Origin: Litoditis marina
Taxonomy: Eukaryota; Nematoda; Chromadorea; Rhabditida; Rhabditidae
Assembly: GCA_964036275.1 (NCBI GenBank)
Contig: OZ038438.1
Span: 5,214,978-5,278,977, forward strand
Length of the DNA stretch: 64,000 nt
Reading direction: 5' to 3'
This document shows, piece by piece, positions 1 to 14,222 of the stretch. The notes beneath the pieces were generated by a model. That model saw only the letters and a program-made list of their open reading frames with translations, searched no databases and had not been told where the DNA came from. Within the stretch, counting starts at the first letter, position 1. Each line of letters starts with the position of its first letter. Made by a program: the position numbers and the translations under genes.

Positions 1-40
1 AGTATAAAGCATACTAATATTGCAATATATTATATGCGGT

Positions 41-305
41 GAATTCTATATGTAACCGGATTTTTTGGTAACCTAACCGGTTTTTGGTAACCTATTTTTC
101 GGGTTACCTCAGTAGGTAACCGGTGGGTAACCGAAAGTTAAAAACCGGTTACCTGTTTTTCTAACGTAAAATGTTTTACCGTTAGTTTGTTTGGTAACCG
201 GATTTAAGTTTTAGATTACCTACCGGTTACCTGTGAGGTAACCTGAAAAAAGGCTTACCAAAAACCGGTTAGGTTACCTGAAAACCCGGTTACATATAGA
301 ATTGG
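41..305. repeat. Palindromic GGTAACC-rich element (MITE-like)
   Basis: The ends are inverted copies of each other: GAATTCTATATGTAACCGG on the left and CCGGTTACATATAGAATTG on the right. The interior is made of repeated GGTAACC, AACCGG and TTTTTGG blocks in both orientations, so the whole element can fold back on itself. No transposase reading frame is present, which fits a non-autonomous element. Truncated relatives of the left half and the right half occur near 10172-10290 and 14510-14622. The exact borders and any target-site duplication are not clear. Confidence 0.75.
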
Positions 306-410
306 CCATGTATAAGTTTTTCACCACTCTGCAAATTTTGAAAGTTTGTTACCTAATCCTTATTAGCACAAGCTTACTTACTTACTTACTCACAAAACAA
401 TTCGAAAAGT

Positions 411-883
411 GCATATGTTCATTGAAACAGTCATTTGTATATTGGCATGGTTACTGCAGAAGGTTAAGGAACCATGAAAGGGTGTTTACATACACCGACC
501 ATATGAAAAACGGCTTCAAGACTTTTTATATGAAAAACAAGTTGTTTTACTGCTTAAAAGGAGCCGACCCACCACTCTGTTCATATGTCCATTAAAACAA
601 TCATTCGTATATTGGCATGGTTACTGTAGAGGGTTAGGTAAAAGTGAAACGGTGTTTACATACACGGCCCATATTACAAAACGGCTTCAAGACTTTTTAT
701 ATGAGAAACGGGTTGTTTTACTGCTTAAAAGGAGCCGACCCACCACTCTGTTCATATGTCCATTAAAACAATCATTCGTATATTGGCATGGTTACTGTAG
801 AGGGTTAGGGAAAAGTGTTCACATACACGGCCCATATTACAAAACGGCTTCAAGACTTTTTATATGAGAAACGGGTTGTTTTA
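411..883. repeat. Tandem repeat, unit about 171 bp, 2.7 copies
   Basis: Phrases such as CATATGTCCATTAAAACAAT, ATATTGGCATGGTTACTG and ACGGCTTCAAGACTTTTTAT recur with a spacing of 170-171 bases. The first copy is the most diverged. Short open frames run through it but change between copies and resemble no protein I know, so I treat it as a minisatellite. It lies where the 3' exons of the minus-strand TMEM14-like gene would be expected. Confidence 0.8.
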
Positions 884-904
884 GAAAAAACTGTAGGCAC
901 CGAC

Positions 905-1353
905 CTGCCACCGCAACAGTTTTATAGGGCAGCTGAAAGTAGGTGACTCCAGCCACAATAGCCGCGGAACCACAACCAGCGACCAGCGAAGGAACCGAAC
1001 CTATAAAATATCCGATTCTTTCCAATTCTACCTATACTTGGATACTTGCTGGTGGCTGCTGAACGTTTCAAACAGGCTGAAAAGCATAAAAATAACAATA
1101 GCAATCATTTCTAAATTTCAGAATCTTTGCTCAGAATTTAACCTATGGGATATAGCCTGAAGTTGCTATTCGTTCCCTATTCATTACTGAGCCACTATCT
1201 TCCACCGCATATATTTTGCCTTGAAATTCAGCGAAATACATGTACTTTTCTTTAAAAAAAAAAAGAGGTAAGCGAACCAGCTTTAGCGTATCCAATGAGT
1301 CCCCCGGTGGCCAGGAGAGCCGAGTACAAAAGGTTTCCCTGCTCCAATGACAT
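905..1353 (-). CDS. TMEM14-family small membrane protein (3' part missing)
   Basis: Two exons are visible on the minus strand. Exon 1 (1278-1353) starts with ATG directly after a TTTCAG acceptor and encodes a segment with [19 protein letters not shown]. Exon 2 (905-1000) continues in phase with [20 protein letters not shown]. The combination GG-x-x-GY-x-KAGS-x-PSL-x-AG is the signature of the TMEM14 family, small multi-pass proteins of mitochondria and other inner membranes. The ATG at the acceptor suggests spliced-leader trans-splicing. The family normally has two more membrane helices. Their exons were not found in the remaining 900 bases, which hold repeats, so the gene is split by repeats, runs off the window edge, or is broken. 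Exon 2 ends at a GTCGGT donor in phase 1. Confidence 0.75.
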
Positions 1354-1500
1354 CTGAAACACTCAACATACGTCGATCGAATATATTTCAAAGAAGATAA
1401 TGACGAATTGAAATAAACTCTGAGTAGAAACGAGGGGAAAACACAAGAGAATCAAGACTTGCTGGTGAAAAATCTTTCTAGCTATAAATAACCACCACCG
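1354..1500. promoter_or_regulatory. Short region between two divergent genes (possible shared promoter)
   Basis: Only 147 bases separate the start codons of the minus-strand TMEM14-like gene and the plus-strand zinc-motif gene. If both starts are right, this segment and the two short 5' leaders must hold both promoters. A TATAAATA string lies about 15 bases before the plus-strand ATG, which is too close for a classical TATA box unless that leader is very short. Confidence 0.4.
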
Positions 1501-2994
1501 ATGTCACAGCGTTTTCTGATTCCAGATTTATACCGTCTCAGAAATAACTCCACGGTAAGGAACGAACATCTGAGCAATCTACCATTTTTTAAACGTTCCG
1601 CTTCTTTAGTAGGTAGTAAGTACTCAGTATGTATTTAGTAGGTAGTGAGTACTCAGTAAGTAAGTCTCACAGCATTTTCAATGGGAAAAAACTCCATAAT
1701 TTTCGAGCGCAATAATAAATTCATGCAGAAAAGTGGTCGAAGCAATTTGGGTAACTAACTACTTTTCGTAACCTAGCAAGCCGATGTAACTGCATAGCTA
1801 CACATTCCCACATCTCTACACTTTCCGCGATGGTGAGTTTGTATTGGAATTTTTAGGAAGAAACCTCGGAACAAAATATGATATCACGGAAGCACATTAC
1901 CAGTTGGTTACTTGTCCACAAACAATAGCATTTTAGAGGAATTATTGCCTCTAATGATTTCATATTTTTCTAACATTATACTATTTAAAAGTATTTCTAT
2001 ATAGGACGACAGAGAGAAAGGAAATGCTTCACCGAACCCCACTCAGGAGATTATTCTGGTTCAACCAAAGATGGATAAGAAACATGTGCTTGTAAATATG
2101 GTAAGAATGCATCAAACTTATATTACACTGAATATTCTATTATTTGGGAATGAACATCTAAATAATATCATATAACACTTGAAAACTTCATATATTTTCA
2201 GACTCCAGAGCCTCCTACTCCACGTAATACAGCAAAAGGTAGGAGAATGAAGTCAGACGAGCGAGATAACTTGTAGCTTAACAGTATGAGCTTCTAGTCA
2301 GTTTTTTTTCACGTGAAAACAATTTATGAAAAAACGTTGAACATTTTGTCGGTTAAACAATTTAATGATAATATGATCGAAAAAAAAGAGAGATTAAGTG
2401 TGAAGATTTCGGAAAGAATATATTTTAGAACAAAACTGTTCATGTTTCGTTTAACCGTTGTTCCATCCTGTGATTTTTGTCCCCAATTCGTAACGTACGT
2501 GTACAATATTATATCCACAGTTGGATTTCTCATCTTTGAAGTTTTCTATTTTCAAGTAGGTCTCAGTTTTTATCACACGCCTCACTTGCGTAATAAATTC
2601 ATTCATTCACTCATGTTTGCTCCAATCGGCTCGTTCTCAGGCGATGCAGGTAGTGAAGGAACCAAATGCCCCTTTTCGATACACGGTTGCCACAAAATGG
2701 GCACGGAACGGGAGGTGAAACTACATATACGAGATGACAGGTTAGTTTTCTGTCTAAAGTTAGTAATATTTATCATGAAAAAAGTCTGGTGGAGGTAGTA
2801 ATACGAATCTTCCAAGATATGAATAGATAGATTTCCGAATTCTGACAGAAAGAATATAACATTTTAGAGAGTAACGAATAGTTACCGTAACCAGGCCCGG
2901 TGGTGAAAAATCAATTCGCACTTTAGAGGAAAAGTATGCTTTTGAAAAGGGGCCCTCGGTGCAAATAGGAGAAATACTTTGTGAGAGAGTGTAA
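1501..2994 (+). CDS. Uncharacterised small protein with a possible CCH zinc-binding motif
   Basis: Five phase-compatible exons: 1501-1554, 2005-2100, 2202-2238, 2641-2740 and 2895-2994. They give 128 codons and a TAA stop. All introns are GT-AG. Exon 1 opens MSQRFLIPDLYRLRNNST. The middle is charged and proline-rich (TPEPPTPRN). Exon 4 carries C-P-F-x4-G-C-x11-H, which resembles half of a TRAF-like or C2H2 zinc finger. The C-terminus is charged. I do not recognise the family, and the zinc-binding idea rests on one motif. The join of exon 1 to 2005 is the weakest step, because a further small exon could lie in the 450-base intron. The length-and-phase agreement of the last four exons makes a real gene likely. 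Confidence 0.6.
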
Positions 2995-3264
2995 TACAAA
3001 ACAGCATCCGATAAACGAAAAGATCAGATCTAACAATTGAACTAGAAAAAAAATCAGGAAGATAAGAAGGTGAGAGTGGTACGTTTCGTCTCTCCCCAGA
3101 CGTAACTACTTTAAATCGAGATACTTTCCCCCTGAGGCTCCTCGGTGAGGAAAGGGAAATCGAAATCTCATATTGGACGTTCAAGATAGGTGATAAGAAC
3201 ATGTGAAGAGAAACATTATTACAAGAGAACAAAAGAAAGTATAACGAAGGACGAATATTCCATT

Positions 3265-3386
3265 AAAGAAGAACGATTATGTGGACCGATCCCGTGTCAG
3301 CGGTCCTTTAAACTGTGACTGAAAAATATATTGCAGTTCAAAGGACTGACGCGGGACTGGTCCACATAATCTTCCTTCTTTAAGAA
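3265..3386. repeat. Hairpin MITE, copy 1
   Basis: The arms GATTATGTGGACCGATCCCG and its near reverse complement ending in TCCACATAATCTTCCTTC enclose two inner inverted segments built on CCTTTAAACTG and CAGTTCAAAGGAC. The element is almost one uninterrupted palindrome. This copy is more diverged than those at 29721, 36327 and 44480. Confidence 0.85.
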
Positions 3387-3794
3387 TCATGCATCTGACC
3401 CTGTTATGCAAAGCAGTTCTGTCTCTGCGACGAGAGACGGACGAAAGAGTAGAAGAACATCTTCCAACGATGATGGAGATGGAGGAAACTATGCATCGAG
3501 CGACGGCCATCATTCACAGATACAAGTAATTGCCATACCCCCGTAATGTTGACCGAAGAGCCAGAAAAAAAATTGGAAGAAAGGGCTAAAAACAAGTCAA
3601 GTTGTCAATTTTTCATACAAAACTATTAATTCTAAGGTGTTTCAATCGGAAAACGAACTACATTTTGTCGAATAGTCAGACCTTACTGGTGTAGGACTAA
3701 TAGATGTGGTCTGCTGTGTTTGTGGTTTGATTCCAGTGTTACATCCCGATTCTCCATATCTGATGTGCATGCAGATCAAACTATAACCCAGATT

Positions 3795-3972
3795 CTATGA
3801 GTAAAACGTGAGACGGCCGCGAAAATGTCGTTGCCGTCTCAGTTTTAACTGTTGTTTATCAGCCTGCGCCTCCTCGAAACATATGCTATTTTCATGAGTA
3901 AAATTTGTCACGGCAGCAACATTGTCGTTGCCGTCTCAATTTCAACTCAGTCGGCGGGGGCCGAGTCAGTGA
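3795..3972. repeat. Dispersed repeat of about 178 bp with internal inverted blocks, copy 1
   Basis: It shares long identical phrases with 44125-44297: CTATGAGTAAAACGTGAGAC, TGTCGTTGCCGTCTCAG (twice), TTTATCAGCCTGCG and GGGGGCCGAGTCAGTGA. Internally ACGTGAGACGG and CCGTCTCA are inverted. No coding capacity is seen, so it is probably a non-autonomous transposon. Confidence 0.8.
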
Positions 3973-4330
3973 ACTATCAGAGTTACAGTCAAACCCTATA
4001 CACACACCAGTAAGGTGTCGCTATTCTGCAAAAAAAGAGTCTCTTCTCTTTGTAATTGAAATACGTGAAGTTGCATGATTCGCTGCAAACAATGTCCAAG
4101 TTTACTCAAGGTACTCAGAAAATTATTTTCACGAGTTTTTCATGCAATCTAGTCAAGACTGCCATAGTGAAATAAATACAACTTTTCAAGTATTCGGGGG
4201 GAAATAGTTTCCACAAACAGGGAAACAGGGGGGTTCAAAAATGAATAACACGGTGAATTAGTTGTATATTAGTTATTCTGCAGTGGCCAGTTTGTATTCC
4301 ACATAAAGAACATCCACAAGTGCATCGAGA

Positions 4331-4364
4331 ATGCCCGAAAGGAGAAAAAGCGACACTTATTCAG
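4331..4364 (+). CDS. Candidate alternative first exon (phase 1)
   Basis: ATG followed by 11 codons (MPERRKSDTYS plus one base) ends at GTATCA. Its phase fits the exon at 5684-5775, which needs a phase-1 partner. Being charged and free of stops over 34 bases is weak evidence. The exon at 5573-5621 is an equally compatible start, so the two could be alternative promoters or only one may be real. Confidence 0.3.
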
Positions 4365-5572
4365 GTATCAGCTCGTCAAACTATTCATAGATCATAACAC
4401 GAATTGAATTAAAGAAAATACTAAATGAAAGCCAGTTTCAGTGGAGTTTCTCAAATTTTAATGAAAAATTCGTGAAAACTTACACAATGCTCTTCCAGTT
4501 CACTATTCCACGAGTAAGGTACATGTAGAGAGTTTTCTGGATATGACTAAGCTGCTATGATGAAAGAAACAGAAATTTTATCGGCGGCAGTCTTAGCAAA
4601 AAAGCAGACATGGTAACTGGGATTCATATGTGTTTGTAGTTTAATGTTTGATCCCTGTCAGTTTCGAACGCGATTTGAAGTTCGTGAATGGTATGGCCCA
4701 CCAAACTACAACTCCGATATGGTCGGCCCTATATAAATTTGTTGCAGCTCAAGTTTTGAGAGTCAAAAGAATGGATACAAACTAATGGCGATATTAGCAC
4801 CATTCGGAGATGGAGAGGGTGGGTTGAAGAATAGATGCATTGAGGTGCAATCGATAACCATGATTTCCACGTTAGCCCGTCTCAACCTAGGGGCTAGGAG
4901 TATGGCAAGACTAACCGAAAAGTTACTTGGTTACTTCATTAAACAAACTAGAATCTACGACAATCGGTGTCACATGAAACCACAACTAGAAACCATTGTC
5001 CATTTTCATATAGTGCTCAGACGAACAGGTTAATGGAACCTATATACACGACATTTTTAATTTCGATCTCATATTTTCATGAATGAAGGATGAACCAGTT
5101 ACGTGAGTGGTTAAATGTTCTTCAGCTCTCCGAGAGAATATGTCCATCTTCATAACAATATTACGGAGTGAGAATGACGCAGTTCTGCCCTGGCCATTCA
5201 CCCATCCCATCAAATTTACAGCTGTTAATATGAAGGGCGGAGCTGATTGTCAGTTTCATTGTATCTTAACGGTTTTTCGAAGATGAATTTCGACTGCAAT
5301 ATAAAGCTACAGAGTCGCATAAGAAACTCCGAGAACATGACCAAACGCAAATGATTGCTCGGCATTTCTAACTTCACACTGTAAGAGATACAAGATGTGA
5401 GGACTATCACCGCATATTTTCATTCACCTCAATTAAAATGTGGTTAAGAGGTTAATTCCAATTTATGCTCTCGTGTGGCATCGCTACTCGGACCTAGCAC
5501 AAAATATTAGCCAAGTTTCAAGATAACTCTATGTTGAAACAATATGAGTTTGTCTACAGTATGAATTGAAAG

Positions 5573-5775
5573 ATGCCGTATGATGCCGTAATCACGTTGC
5601 GACGCCGACGACTGTACGTTGGTGAGTGCAAACTTCACTTTAACTATATTGAAGAGAACCCAGAACTACATATTTTCTTTCAGTAACCAAGACCTTTGTT
5701 CCTAACCAATTGTCAGAGAACGATGCCTTTTTCGGCCGTCCAAAGGGAGAACGCAATGCGGCTTTTGGGATACAG
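5573..5775 (+). CDS. Two linked exons of unknown affiliation (possible 5' exons of a longer gene)
   Basis: Exon 5573-5621 encodes M-P-Y-D-A-V-I-T-L-R-R-R-R-L-Y-V and stops in phase 1 at GTGAGT. Exon 5684-5775 follows a TTTCTTTCAG acceptor, continues in the required frame and includes FVPNQLSENDAFFGRPKGER. It ends in phase 0 at GTATAGT. Both splice junctions are good and the composition is protein-like. The exit phase does not fit the first sure kinase exon at 9284, so these exons either need a further exon to join that gene or belong to a separate small gene together with 7954-8229, with which phase 0 to phase 0 does fit. I do not recognise the protein. Confidence 0.5.
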
Positions 5776-7953
5776 GTATAGTATTATTCATTGCTATTGA
5801 TACTCCTACAGTATGATGTAAAATATTCAGTCAATTTGAAACCACGCAAATATTATCGAAAATGTTTATATTACTCGCATCCCATTCTGATTCCCAATTA
5901 AAAAAATTGTTCAATGGTTTGGACAAAGTTGAATTTTACACTTTCAAAAAAACAATCATGGAAAGTTTTGAATGTGTATTATGGAATTCTTAGTAGAAAT
6001 GATGTTGACTGTCGGACATTACTCGAAACATCCTATTGATCCGAATATAAAAACAACAAAATCTATGAATTTGAGATCAAAAACTCAGCTTGATCCATTT
6101 TATAATTCATTTAATCATTGTTTATACAAACTTTTTAAATCACTCAAGTCAGATAAATTCTCCATTTGAAGGAATATCACATCCGTTTGAGAGAGAACGC
6201 ACGTTTGTTATCTGTCCACCACGTAACTCTTCAAGTTATGGAATGTCTCAAACGTAAAATGCGATATTTCCCATGCCCGACTAACTAACACACCAGAGAA
6301 CATCTATTTCTGGCAACATTGACCGACTACTTATGGAAACTCCAAAAACGGGTTCTTCAGCTAGGTATGGAAGGCAACACTTGGGGCAAAATTATAACAT
6401 TTCGGACTGATGCTGTACAGTGAAAAACTCTTTTCATCATAAATATCACAACTATCTCGATCACGTAAAAATTAACGCAATTCATTAATCGAGTGTTCTC
6501 TTTCTGTAAAAATCCCGGATAAACTACAAGCTAAATGTTCACTCACGTTTCGGCGTAATGATTACTGTAATTTTAGTTGCAGCAATTGTCACAGTAAGAG
6601 TAATTGATACGTCCAACAATGAAATCGGAAGTTTCGACCATTGTTAACAGGTCTTTCATGTGTTTGACAATCTCCAAAAACGCTTTATTTCAGAACTTTT
6701 GTCCGTTGAAAGATGTGGGGAACTTCACAGTGATGGATGATTTCTACGTGAAAATAGAGGTGGACGTACACGAAGGAAAGAAAGCTGTCAGAGAAATCTC
6801 ACACAATAAACAAGCTTGAAAGCAATTGGACAAGATCGACATTTACACTTTTTGGGAAATGAATATTAAAGGGTGTCATGTAAAATTCATTCTGAACACA
6901 ATCTTTTTGTCCGCTATCAATAAACCTGTCTTATCACACTCAAATGAACACAATCGTTCCGAATGCCACTATGGGTTCAAAAAGAATTCTCCGATGTAAT
7001 TTTCCAAATCAATAGGAGTCCTCTGCCCTCTGCCAATGGGAGAGCTGGATACTTTTGCAATTATTCACAACTTCTTATCACTAGATTGCTTATTAACAAA
7101 ACTGCATTCTAACACCAAACATTTTGGATTTAATGTTGAAAGAGTTGTAAAATAGAGAATGTATTCAAGTATATTAACTTTTTATATCCATATTCAAACG
7201 GGGCAACTGAAAAATAGAACGTTTTTCCTTTAGTACTCGTCTTTAATAATATACGTGATTTTCTCCAACCAGTCTGCTGGCGTATATGCAACTGTTCAGT
7301 CAATTAGCTTTTGTTTGTTACAAACAAAAGTACTCTTTGGCAGGCTAACTAACACTCAACGCTCAAAGAGGCAGAAAAGCAAGTTCGCCATATATTAGAA
7401 ATATACACCTACAATATGTTTTTGTTTCATAATCCCTTATTGTGAAGCAACTATTTGAGATGGACCAATTATGACCTAAACAAACAACCTCAGTGATCAA
7501 AAATCAGTGAATGTCCCTATTTCCCATTTCTGCACATACTCATGAGTGGTAACAACAGAACAAATAGTTGAAGAAGTTGAAAATATTTACAATAATGCAG
7601 AATGAGTAACTAGGTAAGTAACACCATCATGTGTGTGCACGCGATTTTCACAATTTTTGCATGTATGCGATCTGTAAAGAATGACAAAAACAAAACATAC
7701 TTTTCGACGTTACCCTTACTATAAGACGTGACAACAAATAACGTATGAGAACGTATGTGAGTTTATATGAGTTAATAGTTAACACTACTAGTGTACCTAA
7801 CAAAGATTTCATTAGAAACTGTGGGAGTGGTTCATTTGATTCGAAAGTGTGGAATGCATATTCGATGTACATGCGCTGATTTGCTCAAAAGGCTTTGATG
7901 ATCGATTAATGCCATAATTTCAGATATTGTCACATTACAAACACGACTGAACC
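5776..7953. other. Long intron or intergenic stretch
   Basis: AT-rich sequence with no convincing exon. An open segment at 6691-6816 after a TTTATTTCAG acceptor (it includes DDFYVKIEVDVHEGKKA and ends in TGA) could be a terminal exon but matches nothing I know. The stretch begins with GTATAGTATT and contains CTCCTACAGTA, the same start-of-intron pattern seen repeatedly in the dystrophin gene. Confidence 0.4.
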
Positions 7954-8229
7954 ATGCCATCGGCTCCGGGTGTTCCACAGAGAAAAATGACATATTTTGA
8001 AGGGCGTGCACATCCAACAGGTAACTGAAACTTTCGAAATCGGCGTGAAGCTCAATCTACTTGATAGTCATGTTTCCTCGGTGTTCTAAAACAACCCCCA
8101 GTCCCACTGAGTCGATACGACGACGACATGAACACAATTGTAGAATTGATTGATGAGATAAATAGCAGAATGGATGAAATCGAGAAGAACGAGGATGGCC
8201 GAACTGTATTTTATGTGCAGCATGTTTGA
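7954..8229 (+). CDS. Two-exon open unit, acidic coiled-coil-like protein of unknown family
   Basis: Exon 7954-8020 (or 7981-8020 if the CCACAG inside it is used as an acceptor) ends in phase 1 at GTAACT. An 81-base intron ends CCCCCAG. Exon 8102-8229 then continues in frame with NTIVELIDEINSRMDEIEKN and ends in TGA. The 81-base intron with matching phase and the heptad-like acidic pattern argue for real coding. Starting at the first ATG gives 64 residues. If the internal acceptor is used, the exon would join 5684-5775 in phase 0 and give a protein of about 120 residues. The helix recalls small heat-shock-factor-binding-type coiled coils, but not closely enough to name. Confidence 0.5.
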
Positions 8230-8983
8230 GCAGATTTTCGGCTGATTATTCCATAGAAAATATGAAAGTGGTAACATGTAGCACTAGCGGTTTCGCCTAC
8301 TATAAACGTTCAAAGAGTGGAAACTCATTTGCAACTGGAAAATTTGGAATAAGATAGCTCACGCACAATATATATGTAGTTGAATAGGTTGATAACGACG
8401 ACTAAATAGGAGGAAAATAATGTAAACTTTTAGATTAAAAACTATAATCGAAAAGATGAAAAATTTAATGTATACTAATTGTGTACTGTAGATGCCGACT
8501 GTAATTGTTACTATTGCACAGTAAAATGACAGCCACCGTAATTGCAGGTTAATTATTATTTTTTATGTTTGCTCTATTCAATTTGAAAGTTATGTTTTGC
8601 TTTTAAAATATGTACCAAAGTTTCCGTTTTTAAGTTAATTCGATTGTCTTATCGATGCTGTACTTGATTCGCTCTATGAGATAGATAACACCTTACACTA
8701 TAGTGTATTATGTCGTACATCCAGTGTGCGTTCTTTGTTTCTCCGTTCAATTACATTTGTCTAGAGTTCCGCCTGTCATTTCCGTATTTTTTTCGCGGTT
8801 GTAGTCATATTTCACCTCATATAATCCTGATCCCGAAAATTCATTGTATTTTGAGTTCTCCATGCACTCAGCATAGGAAAACGTTAGTTTGGAACTTACT
8901 AGGAGAGCTGTTCAGCCTACATTATGCTACTAGGTGGGTTTGGTGCGAAATACTGTCCGTACAACAAGTTGAGTTGTAAAAAT
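8230..8983. other. Gene-poor stretch before the PFKFB gene
   Basis: No supported exon or repeat. Open frames here, for example on the plus strand from 8710, have no recognisable motif or splice support. The promoter of the kinase/phosphatase gene is expected here if its start codon is the one at 8984. Confidence 0.4.
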
Positions 8984-13770
<4,787 letters not shown>

Positions 13771-14012
13771 GGACATATGTTGTATTTGCAATATGGAATA
13801 ATCAATAGTGCTCACCCCTCTCTCTCCTATTAAGATTGCCAAATAGCCTTCGAGATAGTATTATAGTTTATTGTACCAGTGGCCAGCAGTTGCCAATCAG
13901 TTAGTCTACGCCTTATGTGATATTGTATATTTATTGTGCCAGAACTACCTGTCAATTTAGAAGTGTTGCCTTTCCAGATTAAACTAATTCGTTGTTTTGT
14001 TTTTAATTTCTA

Positions 14013-14018
14013 AATAAA
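14013..14018 (+). terminator. Polyadenylation signal of the PFKFB gene
   Basis: AATAAA lies 243 bases past the TAA stop in an AT-rich 3' untranslated region. It is the first canonical hexamer I see after the stop. Confidence 0.6.
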
Positions 14019-14222
14019 AACTTCTTCAAGGTTGTGATTCATCATTTTGGATCTTATCGTTTCACGCGTTATCATACTTTTTTGATTTATCGTATCGGTT
14101 TCGTGTGAATGTCTTGCAACTAGCGTATTACTGCTTCTCTTTTCCGATTTCTATCATCGTTATATGAACAAGTCGGCAGATCGACTGTTTTCTTTGCTGC
14201 CACAATTGTCAGCTCGCTGGAA

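Larger units (their letters stand above)
2995..4330. other. Intergenic stretch dominated by repeats
   Basis: Apart from the hairpin element at 3265-3386 and the repeat at 3795-3972 I see no convincing gene. A pair of related inverted phrases, a GTTTGTGGTTTGATTCC string near 3719 and GCAGATCAAACTATAA near 3771, belongs to a dispersed short family seen throughout the window. An ATG mini-exon at 4092-4110, ending in phase 1 before GTACTC, is possible but unsupported. Confidence 0.5.

Noticed and set aside
302..867. Two similar plus-strand frames (97 and 71 codons)
   Set aside because: They follow the 171-bp tandem repeat and differ by frameshifts between copies. No gene features.
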